Position numbers and translations under genes: made by a program
Part shown: piece after piece, positions 19,198 to 29,918 of the stretch
Layout of the letters: every line of letters starts with the position of its first letter
Position numbering within the stretch: the first letter of the stretch is position 1
Notes under the pieces: model-generated
Seen by the model: the letters and a program-made list of their open reading frames with translations, nothing else
Databases searched by the model: none
Told to the model about the DNA's origin: nothing
Assembly (NCBI GenBank): GCA_009829735.1
Contig: CM020619.1
Span: 6,464,083 to 6,528,082 of the forward strand
Direction of reading: 5' to 3'
DNA length: 64,000 bases
Source of the DNA: Pyropia yezoensis
Taxonomy: Eukaryota > Rhodophyta > Bangiophyceae > Bangiales > Bangiaceae

Positions 19198-19494
19198 GAG
19201 GATATCGACTTTGGTACCTCCCTTGACCGGAGACGGGACCAAGTTGGCCCCTCTCCCCCTTCGGCACCGAGACTTCCGGTGACGCGATCGACTCGCCTAC
19301 AATCCGAGCGTACGCTGGGTGACGAGGTTGGCCACCGTGAGTCTTGGTGGGAGACCCGGAGTTTCGGGAAACCTCACCGCCTTCCTTGAGGTAGGTGGAG
19401 GGGTGGAGCGTGCTCTAGGAACTCCCTAGCTGACGATCCCCGACTCTGGACACCGTTTGGTCGTTTTGGTTGACTCCACGTGACTCTTGTGGAG

Positions 19495-21258
19495 ATGGCT
19501 GGTGAGGGAGACCCCCCCATTGCGCCGAGTGTACCTGGGGAGGGGGAGCGTAGTCCTCCCCCGACGGGCGGAGTACCACCCAGGCCGGGCAGTGCGGATG
19601 TGGTGGGTCCAGAGGTTGGACCCCGACGGCGGTCGGCCAGGTTCCTTCCCAGGCCGTCCCCGGAAGAGACGGGCGGAGTGCGCCCTTCTCCGGTGGGAGC
19701 GCCGAGCCAGCGTCAGGCTCCGGTAACCTCTTCGGGGAGTGACGACACTCACTTCGGCATGGGACCGCCGACCGGCAGAGGTGACGGGACGGGGAGTTCC
19801 GTACCCCGGGTTGGTGGGTCCGCGCCACGACTGGTGCCGGAAGGACCGGGTGGGAGCTCGAGTCAAGCTCCACCTGGGTCATCCGGTATCGTGGATGACC
19901 CGGTGATGACTGCCATCGCACAAGTCGTGCGAGAGGAGGTGGGGAAGGCGTTGAAGGGGAACACCCCTCCGCCTGAGCAGGCCTCGAGGCGTCAGAAGCG
20001 ACGGGAGATTCGACGTACTCTCCGTCGTGAGGTGGACTCAGAGTCTGAGTCCTCTGCAAGTGGCAAGTCGGGTGAAGAGGATCATACCCGACGTGGTCGT
20101 GTGACTCACACGGACCGTCTTGGGACTAGAGTCGTCCCAGGAAAGATAGTGGTGAATAATCCATTGTTCAAGGATGGCTTCGACTGTGAGACATATGGGT
20201 TGGTCAACAAGTCGTTGACCTACTCGAATAGTCAGGCCCGTACCCCGGGCCGGCGCAAGAAACACGTTGCGCAATCCTTCGGGGTCCGTTCAGAATGGGA
20301 CGGGACACCACCCCTGAAGGTCTTCCAGTTTTTGCGGAAGTTCGCAAATGCCTGCGATGACAATGATGTCTCTGAAGCTGAAGCGTTTTTCATGCTTCAG
20401 GACTTCACCAAGGAGCCACTCCGCTCCGAGGTGATGAACGTCATGCCAAGTCGGCATGGTGGGAACCCGGGTGAGGTGACCTCCTACCTGGAGTTGGTTA
20501 ATTGGATCCTTCGTCTTCACGCAGACGAGGCTTCCTTGGCTGCGCAGGTTGAAGAGTTCAACCGCGCCACCCAGAGTAAGGGTGAAGAGGAATGGGAGTT
20601 CGCTGAACGACTCCGTCAGCTGAACGTCCTCTGTGGATTCCTATATCCCCAAAAAGTCATTAAGGGACGCTTTGTGGAGGGTGTCCACCGAGCAGCTCGA
20701 GCGACTGTGCGAGAGCGTAATACTCCGACCATGACTCTGGCGGAGTTGGCACGCATCGCCCAGACTAAGGGTGATGAGTACCGCTGGCTCGTGTCTGAGC
20801 AGCGGAAGGAGCGAGAGAAAGAAGCTGAGGGAGTGGAAGCAAGTCGCTTCCGCAGAACTGCAAGGGTGCCTTCCTGCACGCGGACGTACCCTGCAGTACG
20901 TTCGTCCTCAACTCCAGAGACGGAAGGTATGGTGGCCGCTACCCCTGATAAGTCACAGGGAAAAGCGGGGCCATCGGCGTCAATGAGTGATCGGCCGTGT
21001 TGGCAGTGTTCCAAGTCGGGACACTGGGCAGCACAATGCCCCACTCTGGACGTTCGACTGAGAGCCCTGTTGGCTCGTATTGGGAAGCTCGGTATTCCGA
21101 GGACTGATTCGGATACCCGGCCGCACACCACACGTGTGACGGCCATGACTCAGCCTCAGTCAGAGAATGAGTCCACGCTTGAGAAGGGGGAAGCCTCTTC
21201 CCCCAGCTCAAGTGGCAAGGATACTCCATCATCCGAGTCGTGTGAGGGAAACGCCTAG
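19495..21258 (+). CDS. Ty3 gag, element 2 copy 1
   Basis: A 587-residue Gag from ATG 19495. The leader 19198-19494 carries no other gene. Residues 1-200 are Pro/Gly/Ser-rich and probably disordered. The capsid-like part contains GFDCETYGLVN and FGVRSEWDGTPPLKVF, shared with element 1. A coiled, charged stretch (EQRKEREKEAEGVE) precedes one CCHC knuckle, CWQCSKSGHWAAQC, which would bind element RNA. The frame ends at TAG 21256-21258, six bases after a GGGAAAC slippery heptamer. The ORF is intact, unlike that of element 1 and of copy 2. Confidence 0.9.
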   Translation: MAGEGDPPIAPSVPGEGERSPPPTGGVPPRPGSADVVGPEVGPRRRSARFLPRPSPEETGGVRPSPVGAPSQRQAPVTSSGSDDTHFGMGPPTGRGDGTGSSVPRVGGSAPRLVPEGPGGSSSQAPPGSSGIVDDPVMTAIAQVVREEVGKALKGNTPPPEQASRRQKRREIRRTLRREVDSESESSASGKSGEEDHTRRGRVTHTDRLGTRVVPGKIVVNNPLFKDGFDCETYGLVNKSLTYSNSQARTPGRRKKHVAQSFGVRSEWDGTPPLKVFQFLRKFANACDDNDVSEAEAFFMLQDFTKEPLRSEVMNVMPSRHGGNPGEVTSYLELVNWILRLHADEASLAAQVEEFNRATQSKGEEEWEFAERLRQLNVLCGFLYPQKVIKGRFVEGVHRAARATVRERNTPTMTLAELARIAQTKGDEYRWLVSEQRKEREKEAEGVEASRFRRTARVPSCTRTYPAVRSSSTPETEGMVAATPDKSQGKAGPSASMSDRPCWQCSKSGHWAAQCPTLDVRLRALLARIGKLGIPRTDSDTRPHTTRVTAMTQPQSENESTLEKGEASSPSSSGKDTPSSESCEGNA

Positions 21259-21308
21259 CCGCTGGGACTAAGACTGACCCAAAGGCTCCAGCGGTAATTA
21301 AGCGGGTT
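21246..21308 (+). promoter_or_regulatory. -1 frameshift signal: GGGAAAC, spacer, stem, possible pseudoknot
   Basis: G GGA AAC (21246-21252) is in the canonical phase of the gag frame. The pol frame is closed by TGA at 21243-21245 and opens exactly at the heptamer. A six-base spacer (GCCTAG, holding the gag stop) leads to a perfect 7-bp stem, CCGCTGG (21259-21265) with CCAGCGG (21288-21294). Loop bases GACCC (21276-21280) can pair with GGGTT (21304-21308), which would make an H-type pseudoknot. All three parts of a retroviral -1 signal are therefore present. Confidence 0.8.
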
Positions 21309-23949
21309 GCTTCACACTCACCGACCCATGGGAGAGTGAAGGTCCTGACTCGACCTCGAGGGGTGAGGCCTAGAGACAAGGTCCCTCCTCAGAAGCACGA
21401 CCCGAGTCGGATTGTGTCAGTGCTGGTGGGGAGTAACTACCAGGTCGCAGCTCGACTCTGGCTCCAAGATGGATATGAGTTTACCTCTCGTGTCATAGTC
21501 GACACAGGCTCTGCTGCCTCTCTCATTAGGCAAGACTTATTGCCAGAGGGGACGGATGTGAGTCCCGCCGGCTCACCCGAGTGGCGTATGTTTGATGTCA
21601 ATGGGGGACTCCTCCCCATTGTTGGGTCTATTGCATTGACTGTTTGCATTGGGTTCTACCAGACGCAGGTGAACTTTGGAGTAGTCTCCAATATGTTAGT
21701 TCCCGTACTCCTGGGAACTGACTATCTGGACCTCCATGTCCCGGCCGTCTGTGGACCGGAAGGGGTAATCCGAATGCGTAATGGAGAGACTGTCCCCATA
21801 TTGCGTAAAGGGAGGACTGTTTCCCCTACGACTCATCAACCTAGGGAAAACTCTCCCAAGGGTGGAGGCTCTACGACCCATGTACGAGTATGTAAGGGTA
21901 CGGTAGTCCCGCCCCGATCAAGGACCTTTGTGCGAGTACGCACACGGGTTCGAGGGAATGGACTCGTTTCCCCCGTGGACCGAGTCTATCATACTCACCA
22001 AGTGCAAGTTTCATGGGGCCCCATGACTTGTGGGGATGACCAAACTTGGTGGGTGGAGGTCCTCAACACGTCGGAGGAACCTCGACGACTCCCCGGAGGC
22101 ATGAAGATTGCGTCGATCTCTACCTTTGAGGGGAATGTCGTTGCTGTGACTAAACAGCAATGGAAGGATATTGGAACGGCAGGCTTTGCCGACCAATCGA
22201 TTTCATCGACGGCTAAGTCGCCGACGGTACATCGGGAGAACATCTCGGAGTGTTTACATGGACGACTGGATGAGTTAATCCAGAAGCATCACAAGTTGTG
22301 GAATGGTGACCTTGGGCTCATCAAGGCCACCGAACACAGAATCGTGTTGAAGCCAGGGGCTAGGCCAGTTCGCCTCAGTCCCTACCGTATGGGACCAGAC
22401 TCACGGGAACTCACCCGAGAGCAGGTCCAACGGATGCAAGACATGGGTGTCATTGAGCCTTGCTCAAGTGAGTGGGCCAGTCCCATAGTCTTGGTGCCCA
22501 AGTCAGACGGCACGATGCGGTTCTGCATTGATTATCGTAAGCTAAACGAGCGGACGGTAAGGGATAGTTACCCCTTACCCCGTATGGACGATTGCCTCGA
22601 CTCACTCGGTGAGGCACAGTACTTTTCCACGTTGGACTGCAACGCGGGGAACTGGCAGATACCCATCCGCAAGGAGGACAGACACTTGACCACCTTCACG
22701 TGTCACTGTGGAGTTTATCAGTGTATACGGCTCCCTTTCGGGCTTTGCAATGCACCTGCGACTTTCCAGTGTGCTAATGACTTGGTACTTGCCGGAGTCA
22801 AGTGGCAGATCGCCCTGGTGTTTCTGGACGATATCATTGTGTTCTCCGGGACTGCCGAAGAACACCTGTCCCACTTGGACAGAGTGTTTACCCTGTTGGG
22901 TGAAGCAGGAGTAACACTCAAACCTACGAAGTGTCACCTCTTTAGTAATGAGGTGGAGTACCTCGGCCATATAGTCCGGCCAGGTCGCATTCTGGTCAAT
23001 GAGAAGAACCTCATGGCCATCCGTCGGGCGAAGTTCCCCCAGACGCAGACACAACTCAGGAGCTTCCTGGGTATGTGTAACGTATACAGACGCTTTGTGG
23101 CGAACTATGCCAAAGTGTCTGCACCGTTGAACCACTTGGTAAGTTCCAAGATGCCCAAGCGCTTGGATGCTCCCAAACCCCCGGAGCAAGAAGCGTTTGA
23201 TAGGTTGCGAGAACTCCTCTGCAACCCACCGGTGTTAGCGATCCCCAGACCGGGGGCTCACTACATTGTTGATGTGGACGCAAGTCACGACCAACTCGGT
23301 TGTTGCTTACTCCAACAACAGCCTTCGGGGGAGTATTTACCCGTTGGCTATTTTAGCAAAGGACTCCCACCGGCCCAGAAGAACTATTCTGTGACGGAGG
23401 TAGAGGGCCTTGGCGTAGTATGGGCAGTCTCCATGCTACGGCCATACATCGAAGGAAGGAAGTTCCTCATTCGATGTGACCACAAGGCTCTGAAGTGGAT
23501 ACTCACCACTACAGCCTGTACGAATAACCGGCTCAATCGATGGCGACTCTGCCTCGCTGAGTTCGATTATGACGTTGAGTATCGGCCAGGCCCGAAGCAT
23601 GCGGTTGCGGACGCGTTGTCTCGCATACCGACGGATGGGAAAGACTCTTCTCCCATCCCTGAGGAACTCCCTCATGTGGCAGTGACCACTCGCTCCGGAA
23701 CTGTCCTCGACCCGAGGATGCCTGGCATGGCCAAGCTATTACCCGTGTCTCTGGATGAGTTTGTCCAGGCACAGGAGAGCGACAAACTTTGTCGACGACT
23801 CAGGAAGGAGCTCGACCAGGCTCAACCGACTCGGTTCTTCCTGAATGACAACGGCATACTCTGCCGTAAGGGGTATACCCAGGGGGACAAGCAAGTCGTC
23901 GTCCCCAAGGAGTTACGCAAGAGTATCCTCCAACGGGAGCACTCCTCAC
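21246..23949 (+). CDS. Ty3 pol N-terminal part: protease, RT, RNase H
   Basis: This frame is entered by -1 frameshift from gag; no ATG is needed. The aspartic protease has VIVDTGSAASLIR. RT has SPIVLVPKSDGTMRFCIDYR and the active site LVFLDDIIVFS. RNase H has YIVDVDASHDQLG and FLIRCDHKAL, and the linker ends ADALSRIPTDG. The start of the integrase zinc-binding region (LQREHSSP) is reached at 23949, where a hAT element interrupts the frame. Reading through the insertion gives an unrelated tail and a stop at 24126-24128, so no integrase can be made from this copy. Confidence 0.92.
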
Positions 23950-24987
23950 CAGGCCTGATCAAGGGTATCGCGCCAAGAGTACTACCCGGGTATCAAACAA
24001 GGGTATCTGAAGTACTCTTGACCGAAATCGAAGCCTCGCCTGATACACAGTACCGTTTCAGCCAAGAGTATGAGATACCCATTGCACAGATCCTCAAGGG
24101 TACCAGGAGAACTTCAGTCAGGATTTAGTACGGCAGCAAGCATTTCACTGCTTGGACGTGGGGTGGCGCCGTTTCGAAACAATTGTTCGAGGGGTGGCAC
24201 CGTTTTGAAACGCTCGGACGTCCGGGCGCCGTTGTGCCCAGACGCGCCGCTTCTTTGGTCCTTCCTCGGTGGTCAGAAGCCTCCTTGCAAGCCACCTGCC
24301 CATCAATCACGACGCGCCACTACGTATCCCTACATGGGAGCCTCCGAGGCCGACGTCTGGTCCAGTTCAGGGTTACAGTCGTCCCAGGCTGTTCCTGACC
24401 AGGACCCAGGGGTGGTACGAAGGCTCCTCTCGCTGGCACACGAGATGCCTCCGCGAGGACCAGCCCAACGTGGCTTCGCCCTTGCCCCTGCAGCATGGCT
24501 CGGCGAGCACTAATCAGAGTGTGCTCAGAGAATGGTGGCCGCCCTGCTGTGGCGCACAAGTCGGGGTCGGCAAGGCGACGGCGACGCAGGGAGCCACCAT
24601 AACGCGAGCTCATCGGAGGAGGGAGACGGGGGACCTCATAGCGAAGCCCAGCAGCAGCTGTCGTGTGCCTGGCGGGATAACAGACGGCGTCGGGAAAGGA
24701 GGACGGTGCGAGGGCGACTGTACTTGTGAGAAACCTGTTGTGAGGCGACGTCCGCAGGTAATCATTGGCCTCATACCCGGGTACTGATACTCTTACCTCC
24801 CATTTTTGCCGCATACTCTTGGGCCTGGCTGGGTCGAAGGTATACCTACGCGCCATACCCGTAAGGGCGCTGGCCTGCTGATACACTACACATGAGGAAT
24901 GGTGTGGGCCCCATACTCATACCCACGTGTAAACGTTTCCCCAATACACATACACATGGCCGAAAACGGTACCCTTGATCAGGCCTG
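23950..24987. mobile_element. Non-autonomous hAT element inserted in pol
   Basis: 1,038 bp with perfect 18-bp inverted ends (CAGGCCTGATCAAGGGTA) and a perfect 8-bp target duplication CTCCTCAC (23942-23949 and 24988-24995). CAGG termini plus 8-bp duplication are the hAT hallmark. GGGTA motifs recur near both ends, as expected for subterminal transposase-binding repeats. There is no transposase gene inside. Removing the element and one duplication restores the pol frame exactly (HSSPLGGH). Confidence 0.93.
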
Positions 24988-26332
24988 CTCCTCACCGTTG
25001 GGTGGACACCCAGGGTCTACGAGGATGTATCAGACCCTACGCAAGAAGTACTATTGGCCATCACTCGTGGCTGATGTGTACGGGTATGTAGCCGCATGCG
25101 CGACTTGCGCAAAGAATAGACTCATGGAGTCCCGGCAGACTTCTTCCATGAGACTCTTTCCTGCAACAGAGCCGTTTGCAGCGATAGCAGTGGACTTCCT
25201 CGGTCCACTACCACGAACACCTGAAGGATATGAGTACCTTCTGGTGATGTGTGATCGCTTTACTAAGCTCACACGGGTATCCCCACTCAAGGATATCACA
25301 GCCGTGGAAGTTCTGAGTGAGTTACTCGACGTCTGGGTTGCCAGTTATGGCATCCCCGACTCTATCCTTTCGGATAACGGACCACAGTTTGCGTCCGTCC
25401 TGTATCAGGGATTCATGAAGATGTTGGGGGTGTAGACGAATTTCGCAACCCCTTACCACCCCCAGACTAATGGGCAGGTGGAACGATTCAACAGGACTCT
25501 AGTGCGCCAGTTGCGTCACTATGTCCATGACCATGTAGTCACATGGGCTCGTTATGCGTCACTACTCGTGACAGCATGCAACTCCCAGGTACACAGTAGT
25601 ACGGGAGAGGCACCGTTTGCCTTCGTCTGCCCCCGACGACTTCCGTCAGTAGCTGTGGAGCGTCTCACCCAGACAGAGGGTGAGACTTCGACTCAAACAC
25701 CGAGTCAGGCGAAAGCCTCCCTACTCCAGAGACTAGAGGAGATGATACCCCTTGTCCGGGCTACTATGGAGAAGGCCCAAGCTCGTTACAAGAGGTACTT
25801 CGATGTCCGAGTCAGACATCGTCGCGATCCGCTCCGAGTTGGAGATTGGATTTTTGTCAACTCCCACGACAATAGGGGAGGGAAATTGGTCTTCAAAACT
25901 CTGGGACCATATCACATCCTTAAGACGGATGGACGGCGGTTAACCATCGAGAGTGATGATGGTATCCGGACGATAAATGGGAATCACGCGACTCGCGCAC
26001 CCGAACCCCCAGAGGGAGATCCCGCTTGGGAAAGGGCCTTGCAAGCATGGAAAGTCCCATCCTTGCCGACCTCCTCCAATAAACCGTTGGAGGCGGTGTT
26101 TGACAAGTTTGTCGGACACGGATACGATGAGTCGGGGCGACTCATGCTCCGAGTCAGGTGGTTCGGGTATGGACCAACTTCCGACACATGGGAGTTTGTA
26201 GAGGACCTACCAGTAGAGAAAATCCGTAGATACTGCCAGGCTGCGGGCATATCTATACGCCGATGTAGCACTCGTACGTCGGGGGATGAAGTCCCTGCTC
26301 CAAGTCAGAGCAGAGCGGCAAGCCAACCATGA
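24988..26332 (+). pseudogene. Ty3 integrase and chromodomain, with in-frame TAG
   Basis: This is the continuation of pol after the hAT insertion. The HHCC zinc domain (GGHPGSTRMYQTL, CATCAKNR) and the DDE core are present: VDFLGPLP, LSDNGPQF and PQTNGQVERFN. A TAG at 25433-25435 interrupts the core between the second and third catalytic motifs. Element 1 has Lys within DKANYATPYHP at about this site, so AAG to TAG is plausible. The rest is open to 26332 and ends in a chromodomain (VFDKFVGHG, RVRWFGY, SDTWEFVEDL). Integrase from this copy is therefore broken twice. Confidence 0.9.
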
Positions 26333-26460
26333 GTACAAACGCATACCATGGTTCTTCAAAGATTCTATACTAACAAAGCCGACTGTGGCACAATACAAAA
26401 CGAGATGAACACACACCACTCTTCTCGCCAAGAAAAGAACAAGTCGTTCGACCGCTGACT

Positions 26461-27246
26461 CTAGCGTTCCATATGCCCACCCCCACCACTATAGGGACCG
26501 GCCGACCACGAACCCTCAGGGTCGTAGGCCGGTAGCGGAGGGGCGTAACCCACTCGGGAGGGCCCCGGAGTGGAAGCACTGGGAGGGGCCCGCCGACTCG
26601 CGGACCCATCCCCGTCGTAAGAAAGATGTCCGGAGGTACTCCCTCCGTGACGCGGAAGCTGCTGCTGAGTCGACAGCAGCCGTTGGACAAACTCGTGTCC
26701 AACCGCGAGGCGAGTGACCTCAGCTGCCAATGACTGTCGCGCCGTGGCTGAATCGCCCGACGCGAGGAAGTGACTGACACGCCGGGTGACCCAAGCCAAC
26801 GTGTCAAGGGAGGCCACGAGTGAGGCCTCCACCGTGGCGTCATACATGATGGCTCCCAAGTTGGGAAGCATCTCGCCGACGCCACGCGCAATCGGCATCG
26901 GGACCGGAGTTCGGACCCGTAGCGAACCCAACGCCACGTCGGGGAAGGGTTCAAGGAACTGGAAGGGTGGAGCCTGAGTCGGCTCCACACCCCCCGAGGT
27001 CGGAGTCGCGACCCGCGGGGAAGACGTCGGCACAGCTCGCCCGCGGCTTCGAGGGGCTCCTCGATGAGCACCACGACGAGTCGTCGCCGATGACGTCGCC
27101 CACCCAGAGCCAGGGGGCGACGTACAGGGAGTAACCCCCTCCGCGTAGGGAAGGGAAGGGTCCCCCAACCCCTCACGCGGGAGCAGCTGCCCCTGCACCA
27201 GAGTATGGGTGACATGAACGAACTCCCGGGGTGGCTCACTCTCCAA
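26461..27246 (-). CDS. Antisense ORF B of element 2 copy 1
   Basis: A 261-residue ORF on the strand opposite to gag-pol, following ORF A by 57 bases. It corresponds in place, order and length to ORF B of element 1 (266 aa). A Pro/Ser-rich N-terminus is followed by a probable helical region (about residues 125-185: SLDTLAWVTRRVSHF, RQSLAAEVTRLAVGHE) and a Gly/Ser/Tyr-rich tail. The Arg/Ser domain of the element 1 protein is absent. No known domain is recognised. Preservation of an open frame in a young element supports it as a real gene; its function is unknown. Confidence 0.6.
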   Translation of the reverse strand: MESEPPREFVHVTHTLVQGQLLPREGLGDPSLPYAEGVTPCTSPPGSGWATSSATTRRGAHRGAPRSRGRAVPTSSPRVATPTSGGVEPTQAPPFQFLEPFPDVALGSLRVRTPVPMPIARGVGEMLPNLGAIMYDATVEASLVASLDTLAWVTRRVSHFLASGDSATARQSLAAEVTRLAVGHEFVQRLLSTQQQLPRHGGSTSGHLSYDGDGSASRRAPPSASTPGPSRVGYAPPLPAYDPEGSWSAGPYSGGGGHMER

Positions 27247-27303
27247 CCCCAGCTCTGAACGCTTGCTGCGGCGGAGGAAGGGGTCCAGCTGCGCCCAATC
27301 GAG

Positions 27304-28376
27304 TCAATTGTGCAGGGTGACCATACCCTTGAGGAGGAACGGAGCCAGGTCCCCCGCGCCCAAGGCTAACCAGTGGAAGCCAAGGGTTTCCATACCCTCC
27401 ACTAGAGCCGGTGAGAGGCGCCACAGGTAACCCCGATGGACTACATCGGAGTACCAGCCCCGAGCCACCACGACCACCCAGTGCGTGGCGAGGTAGGCGA
27501 AAACCCGGTTGCCCTCCGAGCTGGAGCGTAGCACGGAGCCAAAGTAGGCAACGAGGAGGGGGATCCGAGCCGGAAACCCACAAGGTACCTCCACTGTCTC
27601 CCACCGCCCTGGGAGAAGAGGATACTGGTGCTCACGCTCCTCCAGAGGTACGTGGGTGAACTCCACCCGCGACCCGTGGATGAGGAAGCCCGAGGAGCCC
27701 CGGAGTCGGAACTCGTCTCGCACCACACCGTGTTTGGCGTGGGCGTCCTCTCCGCCCAGGTAGGGACGGGGAAGGGCACACCACTCGGTAGACACCACCG
27801 CGTGGGTGTCGTCGATCTCCACGTCACCCGACCCCATGGCGAGGGGGGTTGACAACGCCTGGACTTCAGGCGCGTCCGCCAGGCAGAGTAGCGCTGGTAG
27901 GTCGCAGACCACCCCATCAGGTAGAGTCACCTGGTTGGGATACCGACGAGTCCGGCGGTACCATACGTCGGTCCGCCGTGGCTCGGGGATGATCAAGTAG
28001 ACATCCTTGAGCTTGCAGTCGGGAAGCTCCCCGACTGACTTGGGAGGCGCCCAGGCTCGGGGCCCCATAGGAGGACGGGGCCGCGGCGGGAGTAGCAGCC
28101 GCGACTCAGGAAGGCGGGGGATGGGAGTCACATCCCCTTCCGCCACCGGGTTGGAAGACCCATCCCCCGGTGGGACCACAGCCGAGGAAGCAGTAGGAGG
28201 TGATGGGGCGGGGACGGTTGAGGCGGCCGCCTCCGACCCTCGCCCGGGACGAGTCGTCTCCATGGCCGACCCCGGCTGAGAGACTCCCCAGTCCCGAGGG
28301 CCTCCTCTCCCGCCCGTCGCTTGTCCGACAGAGACGTCGGGAACGGGGACAAAGGCCGACTCGGCTCACCCGCCAT
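27304..28376 (-). CDS. Antisense ORF A of element 2 copy 1
   Basis: The full reading frame starts with ATG 28376 (MAGEPSR). In this copy a run of four C's near 28268, against five in copy 2, shifts the frame, leaving METTRP at 28263 as the first in-frame ATG (319 aa). Copy 2 (40787-41860) reads 357 aa without break, so the shift is likely a sequence error. The N-terminal 80 residues are Pro-rich. The C-terminal 250 are well structured and share with element 1 the core VEVPxGFP, FGSV, LATxW and GxLWxL. The family has no known relative that I can name. Confidence 0.65.
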
Positions 28377-29367
28377 CTTGAATAACCTTGACCAACTCGG
28401 TGAGGTTGAGCACGGGGGGGGGATACGACCCGCTCCCCCTCCTTGACCGCCACCAGGTTAACTCAACCTGGGCCTTGAACAACAGGGGGGGGACACGACC
28501 CACACCCCCCAACGACAACAAAGAAGCCCGACACAAGGGGCAGCACGGGGAAAACACAACCCCGCCGACGAAGAGCAACAAGGGGGGGACACAACCCACG
28601 CCCCCACCGACAACGAAGACGCCCGACACAGGGGCAGGGAGGGGGAAGACACCACCCCAAGCGGCGACACAAACCGTACGGCGGGAAGAGACAGACCCGC
28701 CGACGCGAGGGAGCAGCGGCGGGAGGACACACACCCGCCCGCACACACGAAGGGGAGAGAAGACCCCGCACCGGCGGCCGAGTACCACCGCCGGCGACCG
28801 AGTGCAACACCCCCAACTCGGGGTGCGCACACCCCTCAACCCTGACTAGAAGGGGGGGGGAAAGGAGTGAGGAACACCCCGCAGAGAGCCAACTGGGGGT
28901 GGATCGAGCTCTAAGGGGGGGACACAACCCGACCCCCCGAGAGCAACCGTACCCAACTGAAGGGGCAGGTGCAGGTCGACGTTCCGAGTGAGAACGTCGA
29001 CGCCCTACTCCTCCAGTTGAGGGGCAGGGGGTGTGGCGGAGGAACGCCGACACCCAGATTAGGGGGCCCACCCACACGGGAGTCCACCCGTGGAGCACCC
29101 TGACCAGGTGGGGGACGACTTTCCCCCACACCTGTTTCGCGTGGAGGGGGCTCTACCCAGGTTAGGGCAGAGAGCGCACCCCACGGAGAGGGACTGCCTC
29201 TCCCGGAGGGCCCCGCCGGACGCGAGTGCAACCCCGGCGTAACCCTGGTGCACGCTAGACGCCAGCGATGCACCGTACTTTGCATCCCGACTCGGGAATT
29301 GCACCCTCCTCTCCCGGTCACTGCGACTCGCAGCTGATTGGACGTCCACCGGGACGGCTGGACTTTT
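28377..29367. other. Element 2 3' region with G-run repeats and hairpins
   Basis: This is the non-coding stretch between antisense ORF A and the 3' LTR; antisense transcripts would start here or in the LTR. A motif AGGGGGGGACAC(A/G)ACCC recurs at about 28487, 28570 and 28912. A perfect hairpin GTCGACGTTC/GAACGTCGAC lies at 28975-29001, and CCAGGTT/AACCTGG at 28449-28467. ORFs here look accidental. Confidence 0.55.
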
Positions 29368-29380
29368 GAGAAGGGGGAAA
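29368..29380 (+). promoter_or_regulatory. Polypurine tract
   Basis: GAGAAGGGGGAAA directly abuts the 3' LTR, the expected plus-strand primer for reverse transcription. An identical tract is at 42854-42866 in copy 2. Confidence 0.85.
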
Positions 29381-29918
29381 TGTGGGAGATTGGGCCGGAA
29401 TTCGGTACCAATACTTTGGAGATTCGGGTCAAGTGGACCTGACCGGCAGTCGAAATTCACCCGACCCACGATGGTGAAACTTCTGACTTCTGGACGGAAA
29501 TTCGACTAGGACTTCCGACATACTAGAGCAGGGTAATGCTGCTGGTATTTGTTTCTTGGGATTTTTGCACGGGAGCCAGACGGATTTCTACGCTTTGAGT
29601 GCTTTGCATGTGGAGTGATATGATTGGTTTGTTTGAGGGTTCATTTTCTGAGTGTTTTGAGGGTTGCGTGAGCGTGTGAGGAGGGTTGATAAGGAGGGAC
29701 AGCAAGGCGGGGAGGGCCCACCTTGGCTGGCCAAGCAAGTAAACACCGTCTGGCTCCGACACATCTTGTTCGTGCTTTGGTGAGCTGACCCGTTCACCAC
29801 ACGCAAGTTCCGTGTTCGGCTGTGTGGAGGTGCTTGCTTCCGGTGTCCCAAGTTGGGATATCGGCAATACTCCTCTTCCTTCCCTGACTCGGGGTTGGTG
29901 GTTGGGAGTACTGCTACA
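29381..29918 (+). repeat. 3' LTR of element 2 copy 1
   Basis: 538 bp, TGTGGGAG to CTGCTACA. It differs from the 5' LTR at about three positions and lacks one G in a run. Confidence 0.93.

Larger units (their letters stand above)
18639..29918 (+). mobile_element. Ty3/gypsy chromovirus, element 2 copy 1
   Basis: An 11.3-kb element bounded by LTRs of 539 and 538 bp (TG...CA) that differ by about three substitutions and one base. In order: LTR, primer-binding site, gag (19495-21258), a -1 frameshift signal, pol (from 21246, split by a hAT element at 23950-24987), antisense ORFs B and A (26461-28376), a G-rich region, polypurine tract, LTR. High LTR identity implies a recent insertion, yet the flanking pentamers (CATCT left, GTAAG right) do not match. 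That suggests recombination between elements or a misjoin. Confidence 0.9.

Noticed and set aside
28388..28849. ORFs on both strands in the G-run region of element 2
   Set aside because: Low-complexity products of the G-run and GACAC repeats, not shared with element 1.
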